A stretch of DNA of 64,000 bases from Alkalihalobacterium alkalinitrilicum (GTDB lineage Bacteria > Bacillota > Bacilli > Bacillales > Bacillaceae_F): positions 5,281,885-5,345,884 of the forward strand of contig NZ_KV917368.1 in assembly GCF_002019605.1 (NCBI RefSeq). Direction: 5' to 3'. The notes under the pieces are model-generated. The model was given only the letters and a program-made list of their open reading frames with translations, was not told where the DNA came from and did not search any database. Positions 51,865 to 62,958 of the stretch are shown here, in pieces; positions within the stretch are counted from its first letter, which is position 1, and each line of letters opens with the position of its first letter. The position numbers and the translations under genes are program-made.

Positions 51865-53799
51865 GTGCGAGTGTCCAATGTTACTGTACGAAAACGTTTA
51901 GTATTTGTATTAATATGTGGATTAATTATATTCCTTATCATTGCTATCCGCCTTGGGTATGTGCAATTTGGTATGGGGAACTGGCTAACAGATCGAGCAG
52001 AAGACTCATGGAGTCGAGATATTCCATTTGAAGCAAAACGTGGAGAAATTTTAGATCGAAATGATGAAATACTAGCTACAAATGTTAGTGCACCATCCAT
52101 CTTAGTTGTTCCACGTCAAGTCAAAGAACCAGCTGATACTGCAGAGAAATTAGCAAACGTCTTGAATATGGATAGACAAAAAGCCTATGAATTAATTACG
52201 AAAAGTGCTTCGTCTGTAAGGATTAACCCTGAAGGTAGGAAAATTTCAAAAGAAAAAGCAAATGAAGTAAGGTCTCTTGATTTACCTGGCGTGTATGTTG
52301 CAGAGGATAGTAAAAGACATTATCCGAATGGCAAATTTTTATCACATGTTTTAGGGTTTGCGGGTATTGATAATCAAGGGTTAACAGGACTTGAATTATT
52401 TTATGATGAATATTTAAGCGGAAAAAAGGGACATGTTTCGTTTTTTTCGGATGCAAAAGGTAAGAGGTTACCAGATTTGGCAGATGAGTACACTCCTCCA
52501 GTAGATGGTCTTAACTTAAGGCTGACAATAGATACTAAAGTGCAAACGATCATTGAACGAGAGTTAGATATTGCAGAAGCAACTTACAATCCAGATGGTG
52601 CGATTGCGATTGCGATGAATCCAAATACAGGGGAAATTCTTGGGATGTCAAGTCGTCCTCATTATAACCCTGAAAACTTTAGAGAAGTTCCACCAGAGAT
52701 CTATAACCAAAACAAGCCAGTGTGGATGCAGTATGAGCCAGGTTCAACCTTTAAGATCATTACGCTTGCAGCTGCTATAGAAGAAGGTGAAGTGGACTTA
52801 CACAAGGAAACTTTCAATGACCCAGGATTTATCGAAGTATCAGGTCATAGGTTACGGTGTTGGAAAAAAGGTGGGCATGGTCACCAAACGTTTCTAGAAG
52901 TTGTTCAAAATTCATGTAACCCAGGCTTTGTTGTCCTTGGAGAACGATTAGGTAAAGATCGATTGTTTGATTATATTGAAAACTTTGGATTTGGCCAAGA
53001 AACAGGGATTGACCTTCAAGGTGAGGGAAAAGGAATTCTTTTTAAACGCGATAGAGTAGGTCCATTAGAATTAGCGACAACAGCTTTTGGGCAAGGGGTT
53101 GCTGTAACACCTATCCAACAAGTAGCTGCTGTTTCAGCAGCGATTAATGGAGGATATTTGTATCAACCCTTTATTGCAAAAGACTGGGTAGACCCAACAA
53201 CAGGTCAAGTTGTAAATTCACAAGCACCAGTTTCAAAAAGAAGAGTCATTTCAGAAGAAACATCTAAAGAAATACGTCATGCGCTAGAAAGTGTTGTTGC
53301 CCTCGGGACTGGTAAGGGAGCATTTGTCGATGGTTATCGTGTCGGTGGAAAAACAGGAACAGCGCAAAAAGCGAAAGATGGACGATATTTAGAAAATAAT
53401 CACATAGTCTCATTTATTGGAATGGCTCCAGCGGATAATCCAGAAATCGTTGTATACGTAGCAATTGATAACCCAAAAGGAACGGTTCAATTTGGTGGAG
53501 TCGTTGCAGCACCGATTGTCGGTAAAATTATAGGCGATAGTTTAGCTGCAATGGGCGTTGAAAAACGTTCGGATCAGATCGAAAAAGAAAAAGCTTGGAA
53601 TGATGAGCCTATTGTTGAAACTCCAGATCTTGTTGGACTTTCCATACGAGAAATCAATCAAGCGTATTACGATTTAAAAATAGACGCTTCTGGAAGTGGG
53701 TCCAAAGTGTTAGCCCAAGCACCAGAACCTGGAGTAAAAGTAAAAGCAGGTTCAACAATACGTATTTATATGGGTGACAAAACAGACACAAACGACTAA
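51865..53799 (+). CDS. spoVD: Stage V sporulation protein D, cortex transpeptidase
   Basis: A 644-residue class B PBP for spore cortex synthesis. Start GTG 51865 gives MRVSNVTVRKRLVF, matching the B. subtilis protein; GGGGGT lies 9 bp before. Membrane helix ~14-36, KRGEILDRNDEILATN, transpeptidase STFK (S294), SCN, KTGTAQ and one PASTA domain at the end. CATATAAG at 51795 might be part of a sigma-E promoter, low certainty. Partner in the same cluster is SpoVE. Confidence 0.94.
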   Translation: MRVSNVTVRKRLVFVLICGLIIFLIIAIRLGYVQFGMGNWLTDRAEDSWSRDIPFEAKRGEILDRNDEILATNVSAPSILVVPRQVKEPADTAEKLANVLNMDRQKAYELITKSASSVRINPEGRKISKEKANEVRSLDLPGVYVAEDSKRHYPNGKFLSHVLGFAGIDNQGLTGLELFYDEYLSGKKGHVSFFSDAKGKRLPDLADEYTPPVDGLNLRLTIDTKVQTIIERELDIAEATYNPDGAIAIAMNPNTGEILGMSSRPHYNPENFREVPPEIYNQNKPVWMQYEPGSTFKIITLAAAIEEGEVDLHKETFNDPGFIEVSGHRLRCWKKGGHGHQTFLEVVQNSCNPGFVVLGERLGKDRLFDYIENFGFGQETGIDLQGEGKGILFKRDRVGPLELATTAFGQGVAVTPIQQVAAVSAAINGGYLYQPFIAKDWVDPTTGQVVNSQAPVSKRRVISEETSKEIRHALESVVALGTGKGAFVDGYRVGGKTGTAQKAKDGRYLENNHIVSFIGMAPADNPEIVVYVAIDNPKGTVQFGGVVAAPIVGKIIGDSLAAMGVEKRSDQIEKEKAWNDEPIVETPDLVGLSIREINQAYYDLKIDASGSGSKVLAQAPEPGVKVKAGSTIRIYMGDKTDTND

Positions 53800-54007
53800 A
53801 ATGGTTCTGTAACACTTCTATTCCCTCCGGCATTTTTTCGGGGGGATTCATTGTGTAGCGGGGTTATAGTAGGAAAAGGGACTTCTTCTATGTAGATTAA
53901 CATACATTTGTAAGAGTAAATCATCATAATCATCAAAAAAATGATTAAAATGATCTTGTTTGTCCTACGATAGATATTAAATGTACGTGATAGAAAGGGT
54001 TTATACT

Positions 54008-55477
54008 ATGAAATTAGATCAATTAGTACAACGATTACAGTATGCGAATATTTCAAACGCCCAATTAAATCCGATGATTTCATCCATTGAGATGGACTCT
54101 AGAGAAGTACAAAAAGGTAGTTTGTTTATTTGTATTAAAGGGTTTACTGTAGATGGGCATGACTATGTAGATCAAGCAATCGCTAGGGGAGCAAGTGCGG
54201 TACTGGCTGAACATGAAATAGATGCGACTGTACCTGTCATTACCGTTAACGATACAAAGCGAGCCATGGCTATTCTATCTAATCATTTTTATGATTATCC
54301 AACAAAGAAGTTATCGCTAATTGGAATTACAGGAACGAATGGAAAAACGACAGTAACTCATCTCATTGAAAAAGTATTAAATGATAACGGTGAAACCACT
54401 GGGTTAATCGGGACGATGTATACCAAGATTGGGCAAGAAACATTTGATACGAAAAATACGACACCAGAATCACTTACACTACAAAAAACATTCAAACAAA
54501 TGGTAGACAACAAAGTGGATACCGCTATAATGGAGGTTTCTTCCCATGCTCTTCATCTAGGGAGAGTGAGAGGTTGTGACTTCAATATTGCCGTATTCAC
54601 AAATTTAACACCAGATCACCTTGACTATCATGAAACGATGGAAGCCTATAAATATGCTAAAGGTCTTCTTTTTTCACAACTAGGAAATACATATGATCAG
54701 TCAACATCAAAAATAGCAATATTAAATGAAGATGATCCAGCGTCAGAAGAATACAAAAAGATGACGGCGGTTCAAGTTTTGACGTATGGCATTAATGATA
54801 CCAGTGATGTTCAAGCGAAAAATATTAAAATGACTGCAGCAGGAACTACATTTACGTTATCTTCACCAGAAGGATCTACGGAAATCAACTTGCGTCTAAT
54901 TGGAAAATTTAGTGTGTATAACGCACTAGCTGCAACCGCAGCTTGTTTAGTACATGGTATCTCTTTAGACAACATTAAACAAAGTTTAGAAAGTATAGAA
55001 GGTGTTTCTGGCAGGTTTGAAACAGTTGATGTAGGCCAAGATTTTTCGGTCATCGTAGATTATGCCCATACTCCAGATAGCTTAGAAAATGTTCTAACTA
55101 CTGTTAATGAGTTAGCGAAAGGGAAAATTTATTGTGTAGTAGGCTGCGGCGGAGATCGGGATCGTACGAAACGTCCAGTTATGGCACGAATCGCTGTTAA
55201 ATACAGTGATCATGCTGTTTTTACGTCTGACAACCCGAGAAGTGAACAGCCAGAAGCAATTTTGAAAGATATGGAAGTAGGCATACAAAGTTCGAATTAT
55301 ACGTCCATCGTTGATCGGAAAGAAGCCATTGAATTTGCTATTCGACAAGCAACTGCAAATGATGTTGTTTTAATCGCAGGCAAAGGACATGAGACATATC
55401 AAATAGTCGGGAAAAACGTCTTTGACTTTGATGACAGGCAAGTAGCACAGGAAATGATCGAGGAGAGAATGAAATGA
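54008..55477 (+). CDS. murE: UDP-MurNAc-tripeptide synthetase, meso-DAP adding
   Basis: A 489-residue Mur ligase. ATP loop [13 protein letters not shown], carbamylated-lysine region, [20 protein letters not shown] and the DNPR signature ([12 protein letters not shown]) that selects meso-diaminopimelate rather than lysine. ATG 54008 follows AGAAAGGG; nine earlier codons are excluded. The 208-bp gap after spoVD has a weak CCCTCCG/CGGGGGG hairpin at 53822-53848. murF overlaps by four bases (ATGA). Confidence 0.96.
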   Translation: MKLDQLVQRLQYANISNAQLNPMISSIEMDSREVQKGSLFICIKGFTVDGHDYVDQAIARGASAVLAEHEIDATVPVITVNDTKRAMAILSNHFYDYPTKKLSLIGITGTNGKTTVTHLIEKVLNDNGETTGLIGTMYTKIGQETFDTKNTTPESLTLQKTFKQMVDNKVDTAIMEVSSHALHLGRVRGCDFNIAVFTNLTPDHLDYHETMEAYKYAKGLLFSQLGNTYDQSTSKIAILNEDDPASEEYKKMTAVQVLTYGINDTSDVQAKNIKMTAAGTTFTLSSPEGSTEINLRLIGKFSVYNALAATAACLVHGISLDNIKQSLESIEGVSGRFETVDVGQDFSVIVDYAHTPDSLENVLTTVNELAKGKIYCVVGCGGDRDRTKRPVMARIAVKYSDHAVFTSDNPRSEQPEAILKDMEVGIQSSNYTSIVDRKEAIEFAIRQATANDVVLIAGKGHETYQIVGKNVFDFDDRQVAQEMIEERMK

Positions 55478-56832
55478 AATTACCTGGACATTTAATTGAA
55501 GCAATTTCAGAGCGGTTGCTACCAGAAAAGGCAAGTATATCATTTACAGGTGTTTATACGGATAGTCGTCAGCCGATGGAAAATGGGTTGTTTGTTCCGA
55601 TAGTAGGCGAAAGATTTGATGGGCATAACTTTATTCATTCAGCTATTGAAAAAGGAGCTAATGCCTCCTTGTGGCAAAAAGATAAACCTATCCCGAAAAA
55701 CATTCCTGAAAACTTTTATCTTTATTTGGTTGAAGATACGTTACAAGCATTACAACAGTTGTCAAAAGCATATTTGAAGTTTATTGATCCAATTGTTGTC
55801 GGAGTCACTGGAAGTAATGGGAAAACAACGACGAAAGACTTATTAGATGCGGTTTTATCAACTACGTATAAAACGTATAAAACGCAAGGGAACTTTAATA
55901 ATCATATTGGTTTACCATTAACAATACTAGGAATGGAACACGATTGTGAACTTCTAATATTAGAGATGGGGATGAGTGGTTATGGAGAAATTGAATTATT
56001 AAGTAACATTGCTGAACCTCATTTTGCAGTTGTCACTAATATAGGAGAATCTCATATTGAACAATTAGGAAGCCGTGAAGGAATCGCCAAAGCGAAAATG
56101 GAGATAACTAAAGGCTTACGAAGAGATGGAAAAGTGATCATTGATGGAGATGAGCCTTTGCTTCACTCTTTCTATAGTGAGAATGTAAGTACTTGTGGTT
56201 TTGCTCATACGTGTAAATCACAAATTATGAATATCTCTTCTACCGAGTTTGGCTATACTTTTTCGATTAACGGGGAAGATACCCTTTTTGAAGTTCCACT
56301 CCTCGGTCGTCATAACATTAAAAATGCAGCATATGCCATTATCATTGGAAGAGAACTTGGGTTAACAGAAGAAAGTATTCAGAGTGGGTTAAAACAAGTG
56401 AGTTTAACAGGTATGAGGTTAGAAAGACTTAAAGGTTTAAATGGTTCTACCATAATAAATGATGCCTATAATGCAAGCCCAACTTCGATGAGGGCTGCTA
56501 TTGAAGCGATTAAAGAATTGCCAGGTTTTTCAAAGAGAATCTTAATTTTAGGTGATATGTATGAACTTGGACCTGATGAAAGTGCGCTTCATAAATCGGT
56601 AGCTTCTGTGATTGATAAGCCGATTACACATTTATTTACAGTAGGAGAAAAAGGACAATGGATTCTCGACGCATTTAATGAGAAAAAAGACCATACGCTT
56701 ATAGTACAACGTTTTTTAAATAAAGAAGATATCGTTGAAACTGCTTTAAAACTCTTAGATGAAAATACGGTTGTATTAATTAAAGCTTCAAGGGGACTCC
56801 AATTAGAAACGATCACTAAACATTTAATGTAA
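55474..56832 (+). CDS. murF: UDP-MurNAc-tripeptide-D-Ala-D-Ala ligase
   Basis: A 452-residue Mur ligase adding D-Ala-D-Ala to complete the UDP-MurNAc-pentapeptide. [15 protein letters not shown] (ATP loop), [51 protein letters not shown], and [15 protein letters not shown] with GDMYELG define MurF. Start overlaps murE by ATGA, a translational-coupling arrangement. In B. subtilis murF is outside the dcw cluster, while here it keeps the ancestral place between murE and mraY. Confidence 0.96.
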   Translation: MKLPGHLIEAISERLLPEKASISFTGVYTDSRQPMENGLFVPIVGERFDGHNFIHSAIEKGANASLWQKDKPIPKNIPENFYLYLVEDTLQALQQLSKAYLKFIDPIVVGVTGSNGKTTTKDLLDAVLSTTYKTYKTQGNFNNHIGLPLTILGMEHDCELLILEMGMSGYGEIELLSNIAEPHFAVVTNIGESHIEQLGSREGIAKAKMEITKGLRRDGKVIIDGDEPLLHSFYSENVSTCGFAHTCKSQIMNISSTEFGYTFSINGEDTLFEVPLLGRHNIKNAAYAIIIGRELGLTEESIQSGLKQVSLTGMRLERLKGLNGSTIINDAYNASPTSMRAAIEAIKELPGFSKRILILGDMYELGPDESALHKSVASVIDKPITHLFTVGEKGQWILDAFNEKKDHTLIVQRFLNKEDIVETALKLLDENTVVLIKASRGLQLETITKHLM

Positions 56833-56852
56833 TAGAAAGGAGGCAATGACCC

Positions 56853-57830
56853 ATGTTTGAACAGATTACATTACTATTTACATTAATCGCGTCCTTCCTC
56901 ATTGCCGTAATATTATCCCCCATTATTATTCCTTTTCTGAGAAGGTTAAAATTTGGACAAAGTATTCGTGACGAAGGGCCAAAATCACATCAAAAGAAAA
57001 GTGGTACTCCGACGATGGGCGGTATTATGATTTTATTATCTATTCTTCTTACAACGGTTATAATAATATCGAAATTCTTAACGTTTACAACAGAAATTTG
57101 GTTACTTCTGTTTGTTACTTTAGGGTATGGATTATTAGGTTTTCTTGATGACTTTATTAAAGTCGTCATGAAAAGGAACTTAGGGCTAACGTCAAAACAA
57201 AAATTAGTAGGGCAGCTTGTAATAGCAATTATCTTTTATTTAGGATTACGCATGCTTGACTTTTCAACAGAAATTGTAATTCCAGCCACGAATTTATCCA
57301 TTGATTTTGGTTGGCTTTATTTCCCGCTTATTATTGTTATGCTAGTTGGGGCATCTAATGCAGTCAATTTAACAGACGGATTAGATGGTTTACTTGCTGG
57401 AACAGGTGCAATTGCCTTTGGAGCATTTGCTGTCTTAGCTTGGAATGCAGAAATGTTTGATGTAGCAATATTCTGTGGGGCAGTTGTTGGTGCGGTATTA
57501 GGATTTTTAGTATTTAATGCTCATCCGGCAAAAGTCTTTATGGGGGATACGGGCTCACTTGCTTTAGGTGGTGCCATTGCAGCGGTTGCTATTTTAACTA
57601 AGCTCGAAATATTACTAGTGATTATCGGTGGAGTCTTTGTTATTGAAACACTTTCCGTTATCATTCAAGTTGTATCATTTAAAACGAGAGGTAAGCGGAT
57701 TTTTAAAATGAGTCCTCTTCACCATCATTATGAGTTATCAGGATGGTCTGAATGGCGAGTGGTCGTTACATTCTGGTTAGTAGGTATGCTTTTTGCTGTA
57801 TTAGGAATTTATTTAGAGGTGTGGATCTAG
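56853..57830 (+). CDS. mraY: Phospho-MurNAc-pentapeptide translocase (lipid I synthase)
   Basis: A 325-residue, ten-helix membrane enzyme transferring phospho-MurNAc-pentapeptide to undecaprenyl phosphate. Marker motifs: [24 protein letters not shown] (Asp pair), [27 protein letters not shown] and the [13 protein letters not shown] histidine loop. ATG 56853 follows GAAAGGAGG. murD begins at the base after its stop codon. Confidence 0.97.
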   Translation: MFEQITLLFTLIASFLIAVILSPIIIPFLRRLKFGQSIRDEGPKSHQKKSGTPTMGGIMILLSILLTTVIIISKFLTFTTEIWLLLFVTLGYGLLGFLDDFIKVVMKRNLGLTSKQKLVGQLVIAIIFYLGLRMLDFSTEIVIPATNLSIDFGWLYFPLIIVMLVGASNAVNLTDGLDGLLAGTGAIAFGAFAVLAWNAEMFDVAIFCGAVVGAVLGFLVFNAHPAKVFMGDTGSLALGGAIAAVAILTKLEILLVIIGGVFVIETLSVIIQVVSFKTRGKRIFKMSPLHHHYELSGWSEWRVVVTFWLVGMLFAVLGIYLEVWI

Positions 57831-59189
57831 ATGAGAAATGAACAACAATTTAAAAATCAACATGTACTCGTTCTCGGTTTAGCCAAAAGTGGTGAGGCTG
57901 CAAGTCGCCTCTTATACCGATTAGGAGCTCATGTAACGGTAAATGACTCAAAGCCAATGGAAGAAAACCCTCAAGCGAGGGATTTAGAAACTTTAGGAAT
58001 TAAAGTTGTTTGTGGTGCTCATCCATTAACATTATTGGATGAGCCCGTTGATTTTATTGTTAAAAATCCAGGAATTCCTTATACTAACCCCCTCGTTGCA
58101 GAAGCACTTAAACGAGGAATTTCTGTCGTAACTGAAGTAGAATTAGCATCAAAAATTTCAGAAGCTGATATGGTAGCTATTACAGGGTCTAATGGAAAAA
58201 CAACAACGACAACGTTAATTGTAGAAATGTTAAAAAATAGTGGGAAAGAGCCACTTGTTGCAGGGAATATTGGAACCGTAGCTTGTGAGGTAGCAGAAAA
58301 AGCAACGGATCAAAATATTATCGTGACTGAAGTTTCAAGCTTCCAACTACAAGGCACAGAAAAATTTCATCCCAAAGTGGCTGTGTTATTGAACCTTTTT
58401 GATGCGCATTTAGATTACCATGGAACGAAAGAATCGTACGGACATGCTAAAGCTAAAATATTCGCAAACTTAACTGAAGAAGATTTTTATGTTGTAAATG
58501 TCGACGATGATTTTGTCGTAAAGCTTGCAGAAGAGGTTAAAGGAATAAAAGTTCCATTTTCTACTACTCAAGAAGTAGTAGAAGGAGCTTATGTCAAGGA
58601 AAGTACCGTGTATTTTAAGACCGAAAGAATAATAGATAGGTCTGATATTACTCTTCCAGGTAAGCACAATTTAGAAAATATATTAGCCGCTATTGCAGCT
58701 GCAAAAACTATGGGTGCACGTACGGAGCAGATTGTTAAAGTGTTAAAAACGTTTACAGGCGTCGAGCATCGAGTTCAATATGTAAAAACAATTGAAGACC
58801 GAAAGTTTTATAATGATTCGAAAGCCACGAACATTTTAGCAGCTCAAGCAGCTGTTTCAGCTTTTTCAGAACCTGTCATTCTATTAGCAGGAGGATTAGA
58901 TCGAGGGAACTCATTTGATGCGTTTATCCCATCATTACAGAAAGTGAAAGCTGTTGTAACGTTTGGGGAAACGAAAGAAAAGATCATGGCAGCTGCTAAA
59001 GAAGCTGGTGTCGACGTCATCAAACCTGTTTTAAATGTGGAAGAAGCAGTCCCTGTCGCTTTTGACCTTTCAGTGGCGGGAGATATCATATTACTTTCGC
59101 CTGCTTGCGCGAGTTGGGACCAATATAAAACTTTCGAACAACGAGGCGAGAAATTTATTCATGCCGTTGAGCAGTTAATCCAAAGATAA
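57831..59189 (+). CDS. murD: UDP-MurNAc-L-Ala-D-glutamate ligase
   Basis: A 452-residue Mur ligase adding D-Glu. N-terminal LVLGLAKSGEAASRLL, KNPGIPYTNP, ATP loop [57 protein letters not shown] and AGGLDRGNSFD are present. Starts immediately after mraY, so translation is coupled. The 101 bases to spoVE hold only AT-rich DNA with possible sporulation promoter. Confidence 0.97.
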   Translation: MRNEQQFKNQHVLVLGLAKSGEAASRLLYRLGAHVTVNDSKPMEENPQARDLETLGIKVVCGAHPLTLLDEPVDFIVKNPGIPYTNPLVAEALKRGISVVTEVELASKISEADMVAITGSNGKTTTTTLIVEMLKNSGKEPLVAGNIGTVACEVAEKATDQNIIVTEVSSFQLQGTEKFHPKVAVLLNLFDAHLDYHGTKESYGHAKAKIFANLTEEDFYVVNVDDDFVVKLAEEVKGIKVPFSTTQEVVEGAYVKESTVYFKTERIIDRSDITLPGKHNLENILAAIAAAKTMGARTEQIVKVLKTFTGVEHRVQYVKTIEDRKFYNDSKATNILAAQAAVSAFSEPVILLAGGLDRGNSFDAFIPSLQKVKAVVTFGETKEKIMAAAKEAGVDVIKPVLNVEEAVPVAFDLSVAGDIILLSPACASWDQYKTFEQRGEKFIHAVEQLIQR

Positions 59190-59290
59190 AAGGACATGTT
59201 CTTACCGTCTGGTGCATATGTTTAGGTATTAGAGGTTGTACAATTAACTCCTAATTGTACGAACACTTTTAGTAAGTGAGGTGTTTCTAG

Positions 59291-60391
59291 TTGCCTAAAA
59301 CAAAAACGGCACCAGATTTTCTTTTGATGATTGCAACAATTGCACTATTAACAATCGGTGTTATTATGGTATATAGTGCTAGTGCAGTATGGGCTCAATA
59401 TAAGTTCGACGATTCATTTTTCTTTGCGAAACGTCAATTTTTCTTTGCAGGTGTAGGAGTAGCTGCAATGCTTTTCATTATGAATGTTGATTATTGGACG
59501 TGGAGAAAATGGTCTAAAGTATTACTCATCATTTGTTTTATTCTTCTCATTATCGTATTAATTCCTGGTGTTGGACTCGTACGTGGTGGAGCAAGAAGTT
59601 GGTTAGGTGTAGGAGCTTTTTCAATTCAACCGTCAGAGTTCATGAAAATGGCGATGATTGCGTTCTTGGCAAAGTATTTATCCGAAAACCAAAAGAAAAT
59701 CACGTCTTTAAAACGAGGGTTAGTTCCATCATTATCTCTAGTTCTTCTAGCGTTTGGTCTTATCATGCTTCAACCAGACTTAGGAACTGGAGCAGTAATG
59801 GTAGGTACGTGTGTAATTATGATTTTTGTTTCTGGGGCGCGTATTGCTCATTTTGTTGGTTTAGCTCTCATCGGTGTCGCAGGCTTCGTTGCTTTAATCA
59901 TTTCTGCGCCTTATAGAATTAAACGAATTACATCGTTTCTTGACCCATGGTCTGATCCTTTAGGAAGTGGCTTTCAAATTATCCAATCTTTATATGCGAT
60001 TGGCCCAGGAGGATTGCTAGGCTTAGGATTTGGAGAAAGCCGGCAAAAGTATTTTTATTTACCTGAGCCGCAAACCGATTTTATTTTTGCAATAATAACT
60101 GAGGAATTAGGGTTTATCGGTGGGGCTGTAATTATTTTATTATTCGGTATTTTAATGTGGCGAGGTATTCGAGTTGCTTTAGGAGCCCCTGACTTATTCG
60201 GTAGCTTTTTAGCGGTTGGTATTATTGCTATGGTTGCTATTCAAGTTATGATTAACATAGGGGTTGTTATTGGACTTATGCCAGTCACTGGAATTACCTT
60301 ACCATTTATTAGCTACGGTGGGTCGTCATTGACGCTCATGCTAGTTGCTATAGGTGTACTTCTAAATATAAGTAGATTTTCAAGGTTGTAA
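59291..60391 (+). CDS. spoVE: SEDS glycosyltransferase SpoVE
   Basis: A 366-residue, ten-helix SEDS protein. Strong likeness to B. subtilis SpoVE through VIMVYSASAVWAQYKFDDS, FIMNVDYWTWRKWSK, GARSWLGVGAFSIQPSEF (with the catalytic Asp-containing LQPDLGTG loop after it), RITSFLDPWSDPLGSGFQ and FYLPEPQTDFIFAIITEELG. It polymerises lipid II with SpoVD for the cortex; because no ftsW is seen at its usual place, a vegetative role is possible. TTG 59291 follows GTGAGGTG. Confidence 0.93.
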   Translation: MPKTKTAPDFLLMIATIALLTIGVIMVYSASAVWAQYKFDDSFFFAKRQFFFAGVGVAAMLFIMNVDYWTWRKWSKVLLIICFILLIIVLIPGVGLVRGGARSWLGVGAFSIQPSEFMKMAMIAFLAKYLSENQKKITSLKRGLVPSLSLVLLAFGLIMLQPDLGTGAVMVGTCVIMIFVSGARIAHFVGLALIGVAGFVALIISAPYRIKRITSFLDPWSDPLGSGFQIIQSLYAIGPGGLLGLGFGESRQKYFYLPEPQTDFIFAIITEELGFIGGAVIILLFGILMWRGIRVALGAPDLFGSFLAVGIIAMVAIQVMINIGVVIGLMPVTGITLPFISYGGSSLTLMLVAIGVLLNISRFSRL

Positions 60392-60397
60392 CATACC

Positions 60398-60442
60398 ATC
60401 CCTCTGAGTAGGATCATCCTAACTAGAGGGATCTTTCTATTT
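60398..60442 (+). terminator. Terminator-like hairpin after spoVE
   Basis: ATCCCTCT pairs with AGAGGGAT, with an inner AGGAT/ATCCT stem, followed by CTTTCTATTTT. It may partly separate spoVE from murG, which has 228 bp upstream of its own. Confidence 0.7.
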
Positions 60443-60619
60443 TCCTCAATAAACTTTTATTAAATTTTACATAATCCTTTAAAAGCAATATGTATAAACC
60501 AAGTTACCGTTCTGATAAAATGGTAATAGTGTGTAGTATACTAAGTTGTTATTGCCCTAGTAATTGATATTTGGTAAGACGATAAATATTCACGAGGACA
60601 GAATAGATGGAGGAAATAA

Positions 60620-61714
60620 ATGAGAGTAATTGTTAGTGGTGGAGGAACTGGAGGACATATTTACCCTGCCTTGTCATTAATCCAAGAAATAAAAAAACAA
60701 TATGCTGATGCAGAAATATTGTACATAGGTACGGAAAATGGATTAGAGAGTGAACTCGTAACCAGAGAAAACATCCCGTTTCAAACGATAAAAATTACGG
60801 GGTTCAGAAGAAAGTTATCTTTTGAAAATGTAAAAACAATTTATCGTTTTCTTAAAGGTACAAATGACTCAAAAAAAATGATTAAACAATTTAAACCAGA
60901 TGTTGTCGTAGGAACGGGAGGGTATGTTTGTGGCCCAGTTGTTTATGCAGCTTCCCAATTAAATATACCGACTGCTATTCATGAACAAAATAGTGTTCCA
61001 GGGCTAACCAATAAATTTTTAAGTCGATATGTTGATAAGATTGTTTTATCCTTTCCAGAATCGAAAAAGCTCTTCCCAGAAAAAAAGACCGTGTATTTAG
61101 GAAATCCTCGAGCCTCAGAAGTTATCTCTACAGACGCAAACCGTGGTCGAGAGTCTGTTGGACTAAAAGAAGGGAAAAAATCTATATTAATTGTTGGTGG
61201 TAGCCGCGGAGCGAAACCGATTAATGATGCTTTTTTAGAAGTGTTACCCGAAATGAAAAACTTCGATTATCAGTTTTTATATGTGACGGGGCAAGTTCAT
61301 TATGAAAAGGTAATGGAAGCAGTGAGAGCGAAAGGAAACCCTGATAATGTCATTATAAAACCGTTTATTCATAACATGCCAGAAGTATTAGCTGGTGTAG
61401 ATTTAATTGTGGCAAGAGCAGGTGCGACAACTTTAGCTGAGATCACAGCGTTAGGATTACCAAGCATTTTAATTCCGAGTCCATATGTAACAAATAATCA
61501 TCAAGAAAAAAATGCGCGTTCACTTAGCGTAAAAGGTGCTGCAATTGTTCTTCTTGAAAAAGAAATGAGTGGGAAAGTATTGCTTGAAGATATTGATTCC
61601 ATTTTTAAAAAGACTGGAAAATGGGAAGAAATGCATAAAGCAGCTCTTTCTCTTGGAATGCCTAAAGCTGCGGAACATTTTGTAGAGTTACTAGCCGAAT
61701 TGGCAAAAAAATAA
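60620..61714 (+). CDS. murG: UDP-GlcNAc:lipid I GlcNAc transferase
   Basis: A 364-residue GT28 glycosyltransferase making lipid II on the inner membrane face. [17 protein letters not shown] (N-terminal G loop), [71 protein letters not shown] and [10 protein letters not shown] are diagnostic. ATG 60620 follows GGAGGAAA. A TATACT at 60536-60541 may belong to its own promoter. Confidence 0.97.
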   Translation: MRVIVSGGGTGGHIYPALSLIQEIKKQYADAEILYIGTENGLESELVTRENIPFQTIKITGFRRKLSFENVKTIYRFLKGTNDSKKMIKQFKPDVVVGTGGYVCGPVVYAASQLNIPTAIHEQNSVPGLTNKFLSRYVDKIVLSFPESKKLFPEKKTVYLGNPRASEVISTDANRGRESVGLKEGKKSILIVGGSRGAKPINDAFLEVLPEMKNFDYQFLYVTGQVHYEKVMEAVRAKGNPDNVIIKPFIHNMPEVLAGVDLIVARAGATTLAEITALGLPSILIPSPYVTNNHQEKNARSLSVKGAAIVLLEKEMSGKVLLEDIDSIFKKTGKWEEMHKAALSLGMPKAAEHFVELLAELAKK

Positions 61715-61853
61715 CCTTTATTTTGCTATATATAAGTACTAATATTATTTACTATATTTATGAAACACAGCTAATTAGGCAGGAGCATATATTATAGTAA
61801 TTTGAAATGAAGGATTGTTAAATTAAACCATTGAAATGGTCAAAGTAAAGAAT

Positions 61854-61900
61854 AGAAAAGACATCGCATTGGCCCTTCGTGGCAGTGTTGGTGCTTTTCT
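61854..61900 (+). promoter_or_regulatory. Long imperfect hairpin directly before murB
   Basis: AGAAAAG...CATTG-GCC pairs with GGC-AGTG...CTTTTCT around CTTCGT, with some bulges and G.U pairs. It ends five bases before the murB ribosome site AGTGAGGAG. No T-run follows, so attenuation at translation or an RNA-processing site is more likely than termination. Confidence 0.5.
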
Positions 61901-61924
61901 TAAGAAGTGAGGAGATATAAGACG

Positions 61925-62842
61925 ATGGAACCGTTTATTCAGCAACTTAGAGATAAAGATATTGGTAAAGTCCTCGTCCAGGAACCGTTGGCCAATCATA
62001 CGACTTGGAAAATCGGTGGCCCAGCTGAAGTATTAGTTGAGCCTAAAAATATAGCAGCATTGAAGAAGTTAATGGGGATTATTCGAAGAGAGAATATCCC
62101 TTGGCGTGTTATTGGAAGAGGTTCAAACTTACTTGTCAGTGATCTAGGAATTGAGGGAGTTGTCATCAAATTAGGAGACGGAATTAGTCACCTTGAAATT
62201 GACGGTGAGGAAATTACCGTCGGTGGTGGCTATTCAGTAATCAAACTGGCCATGGTGATAAGTAAAAAAGGCCTTTCAGGATTAGAATTTGCTAGCGGGA
62301 TTCCTGGGTCGGTCGGTGGTGCTGTTTTTATGAACGCAGGTGCTCATGGATCTGATATATCGCAAATTTTATCGAAGGCGCATATTCTATTTGAGGATGG
62401 CACAATGAAATGGCTTACAAACGAAGAATTAGACTTTTCTTACCGAACGTCTAAATTACAAAAGGAAAATGGAATTTGTGTTGAAGCGACTTTTCAACTA
62501 AAAGCAGGAAACCGTGACGAAATTGTGAGAGTGATGCAAAAAAATAAAGATTATAGACGTGTTTCTCAACCGTGGAATTACCCGTGTGCTGGTAGTGTCT
62601 TTAGAAACCCTTTACCTAATTATGCTGGTCAATTAATTGAAAAAGCGGGGTTAAAAGGATTTCAATTAGGTGGTGCTCAAGTTTCAGACATGCATGGAAA
62701 CTTCATTGTGAACGTTGCAGATGCAAAGGCAGATGATGTACTAAGTCTTATTCAACATATAAAAAACACAATACGTGAGAAGTTCGCTGTAGAAATAGAA
62801 ACAGAAGTTGAGATTGTAGGAAAAAAAGAAAACAACGACTGA
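61925..62842 (+). CDS. murB: UDP-N-acetylenolpyruvoylglucosamine reductase
   Basis: A 305-residue FAD enzyme (type II MurB) reducing the enolpyruvyl ether to UDP-MurNAc. FAD-binding [16 protein letters not shown] and [42 protein letters not shown], the YRTSKLQ motif with FAD/substrate tyrosine, and CAGSVFRNP with the proton-donor serine. ATG 61925 with AGTGAGGAG; six earlier codons excluded. The hairpin at 61854 lies just upstream. Confidence 0.96.
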   Translation: MEPFIQQLRDKDIGKVLVQEPLANHTTWKIGGPAEVLVEPKNIAALKKLMGIIRRENIPWRVIGRGSNLLVSDLGIEGVVIKLGDGISHLEIDGEEITVGGGYSVIKLAMVISKKGLSGLEFASGIPGSVGGAVFMNAGAHGSDISQILSKAHILFEDGTMKWLTNEELDFSYRTSKLQKENGICVEATFQLKAGNRDEIVRVMQKNKDYRRVSQPWNYPCAGSVFRNPLPNYAGQLIEKAGLKGFQLGGAQVSDMHGNFIVNVADAKADDVLSLIQHIKNTIREKFAVEIETEVEIVGKKENND

Positions 62843-62859
62843 GCAAATCCGTTGTTTTG

Positions 62860-62925
62860 TGCTATAATACAAAGATGTAAACACAATTCTCAAAATGAAA
62901 CGGCATAAATCTTTTATGCCGTTTT
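62860..62925 (+). promoter_or_regulatory. divIB promoter and leader hairpin
   Basis: TG-C-TATAAT (62860-62868) is a full extended -10 at the murB end. About 30 bases on, AAACGGCATAAA (62898-62909) pairs with TTTATGCCGTTT (62913-62924) and is followed by TCG, with a four-T run at the stem end. The hairpin resembles a weak terminator, so divIB may be attenuated from both this promoter and read-through. Confidence 0.55.
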
Positions 62926-62958
62926 CGAAATATGGGCGTGTATAATGGAGGTTGGACT

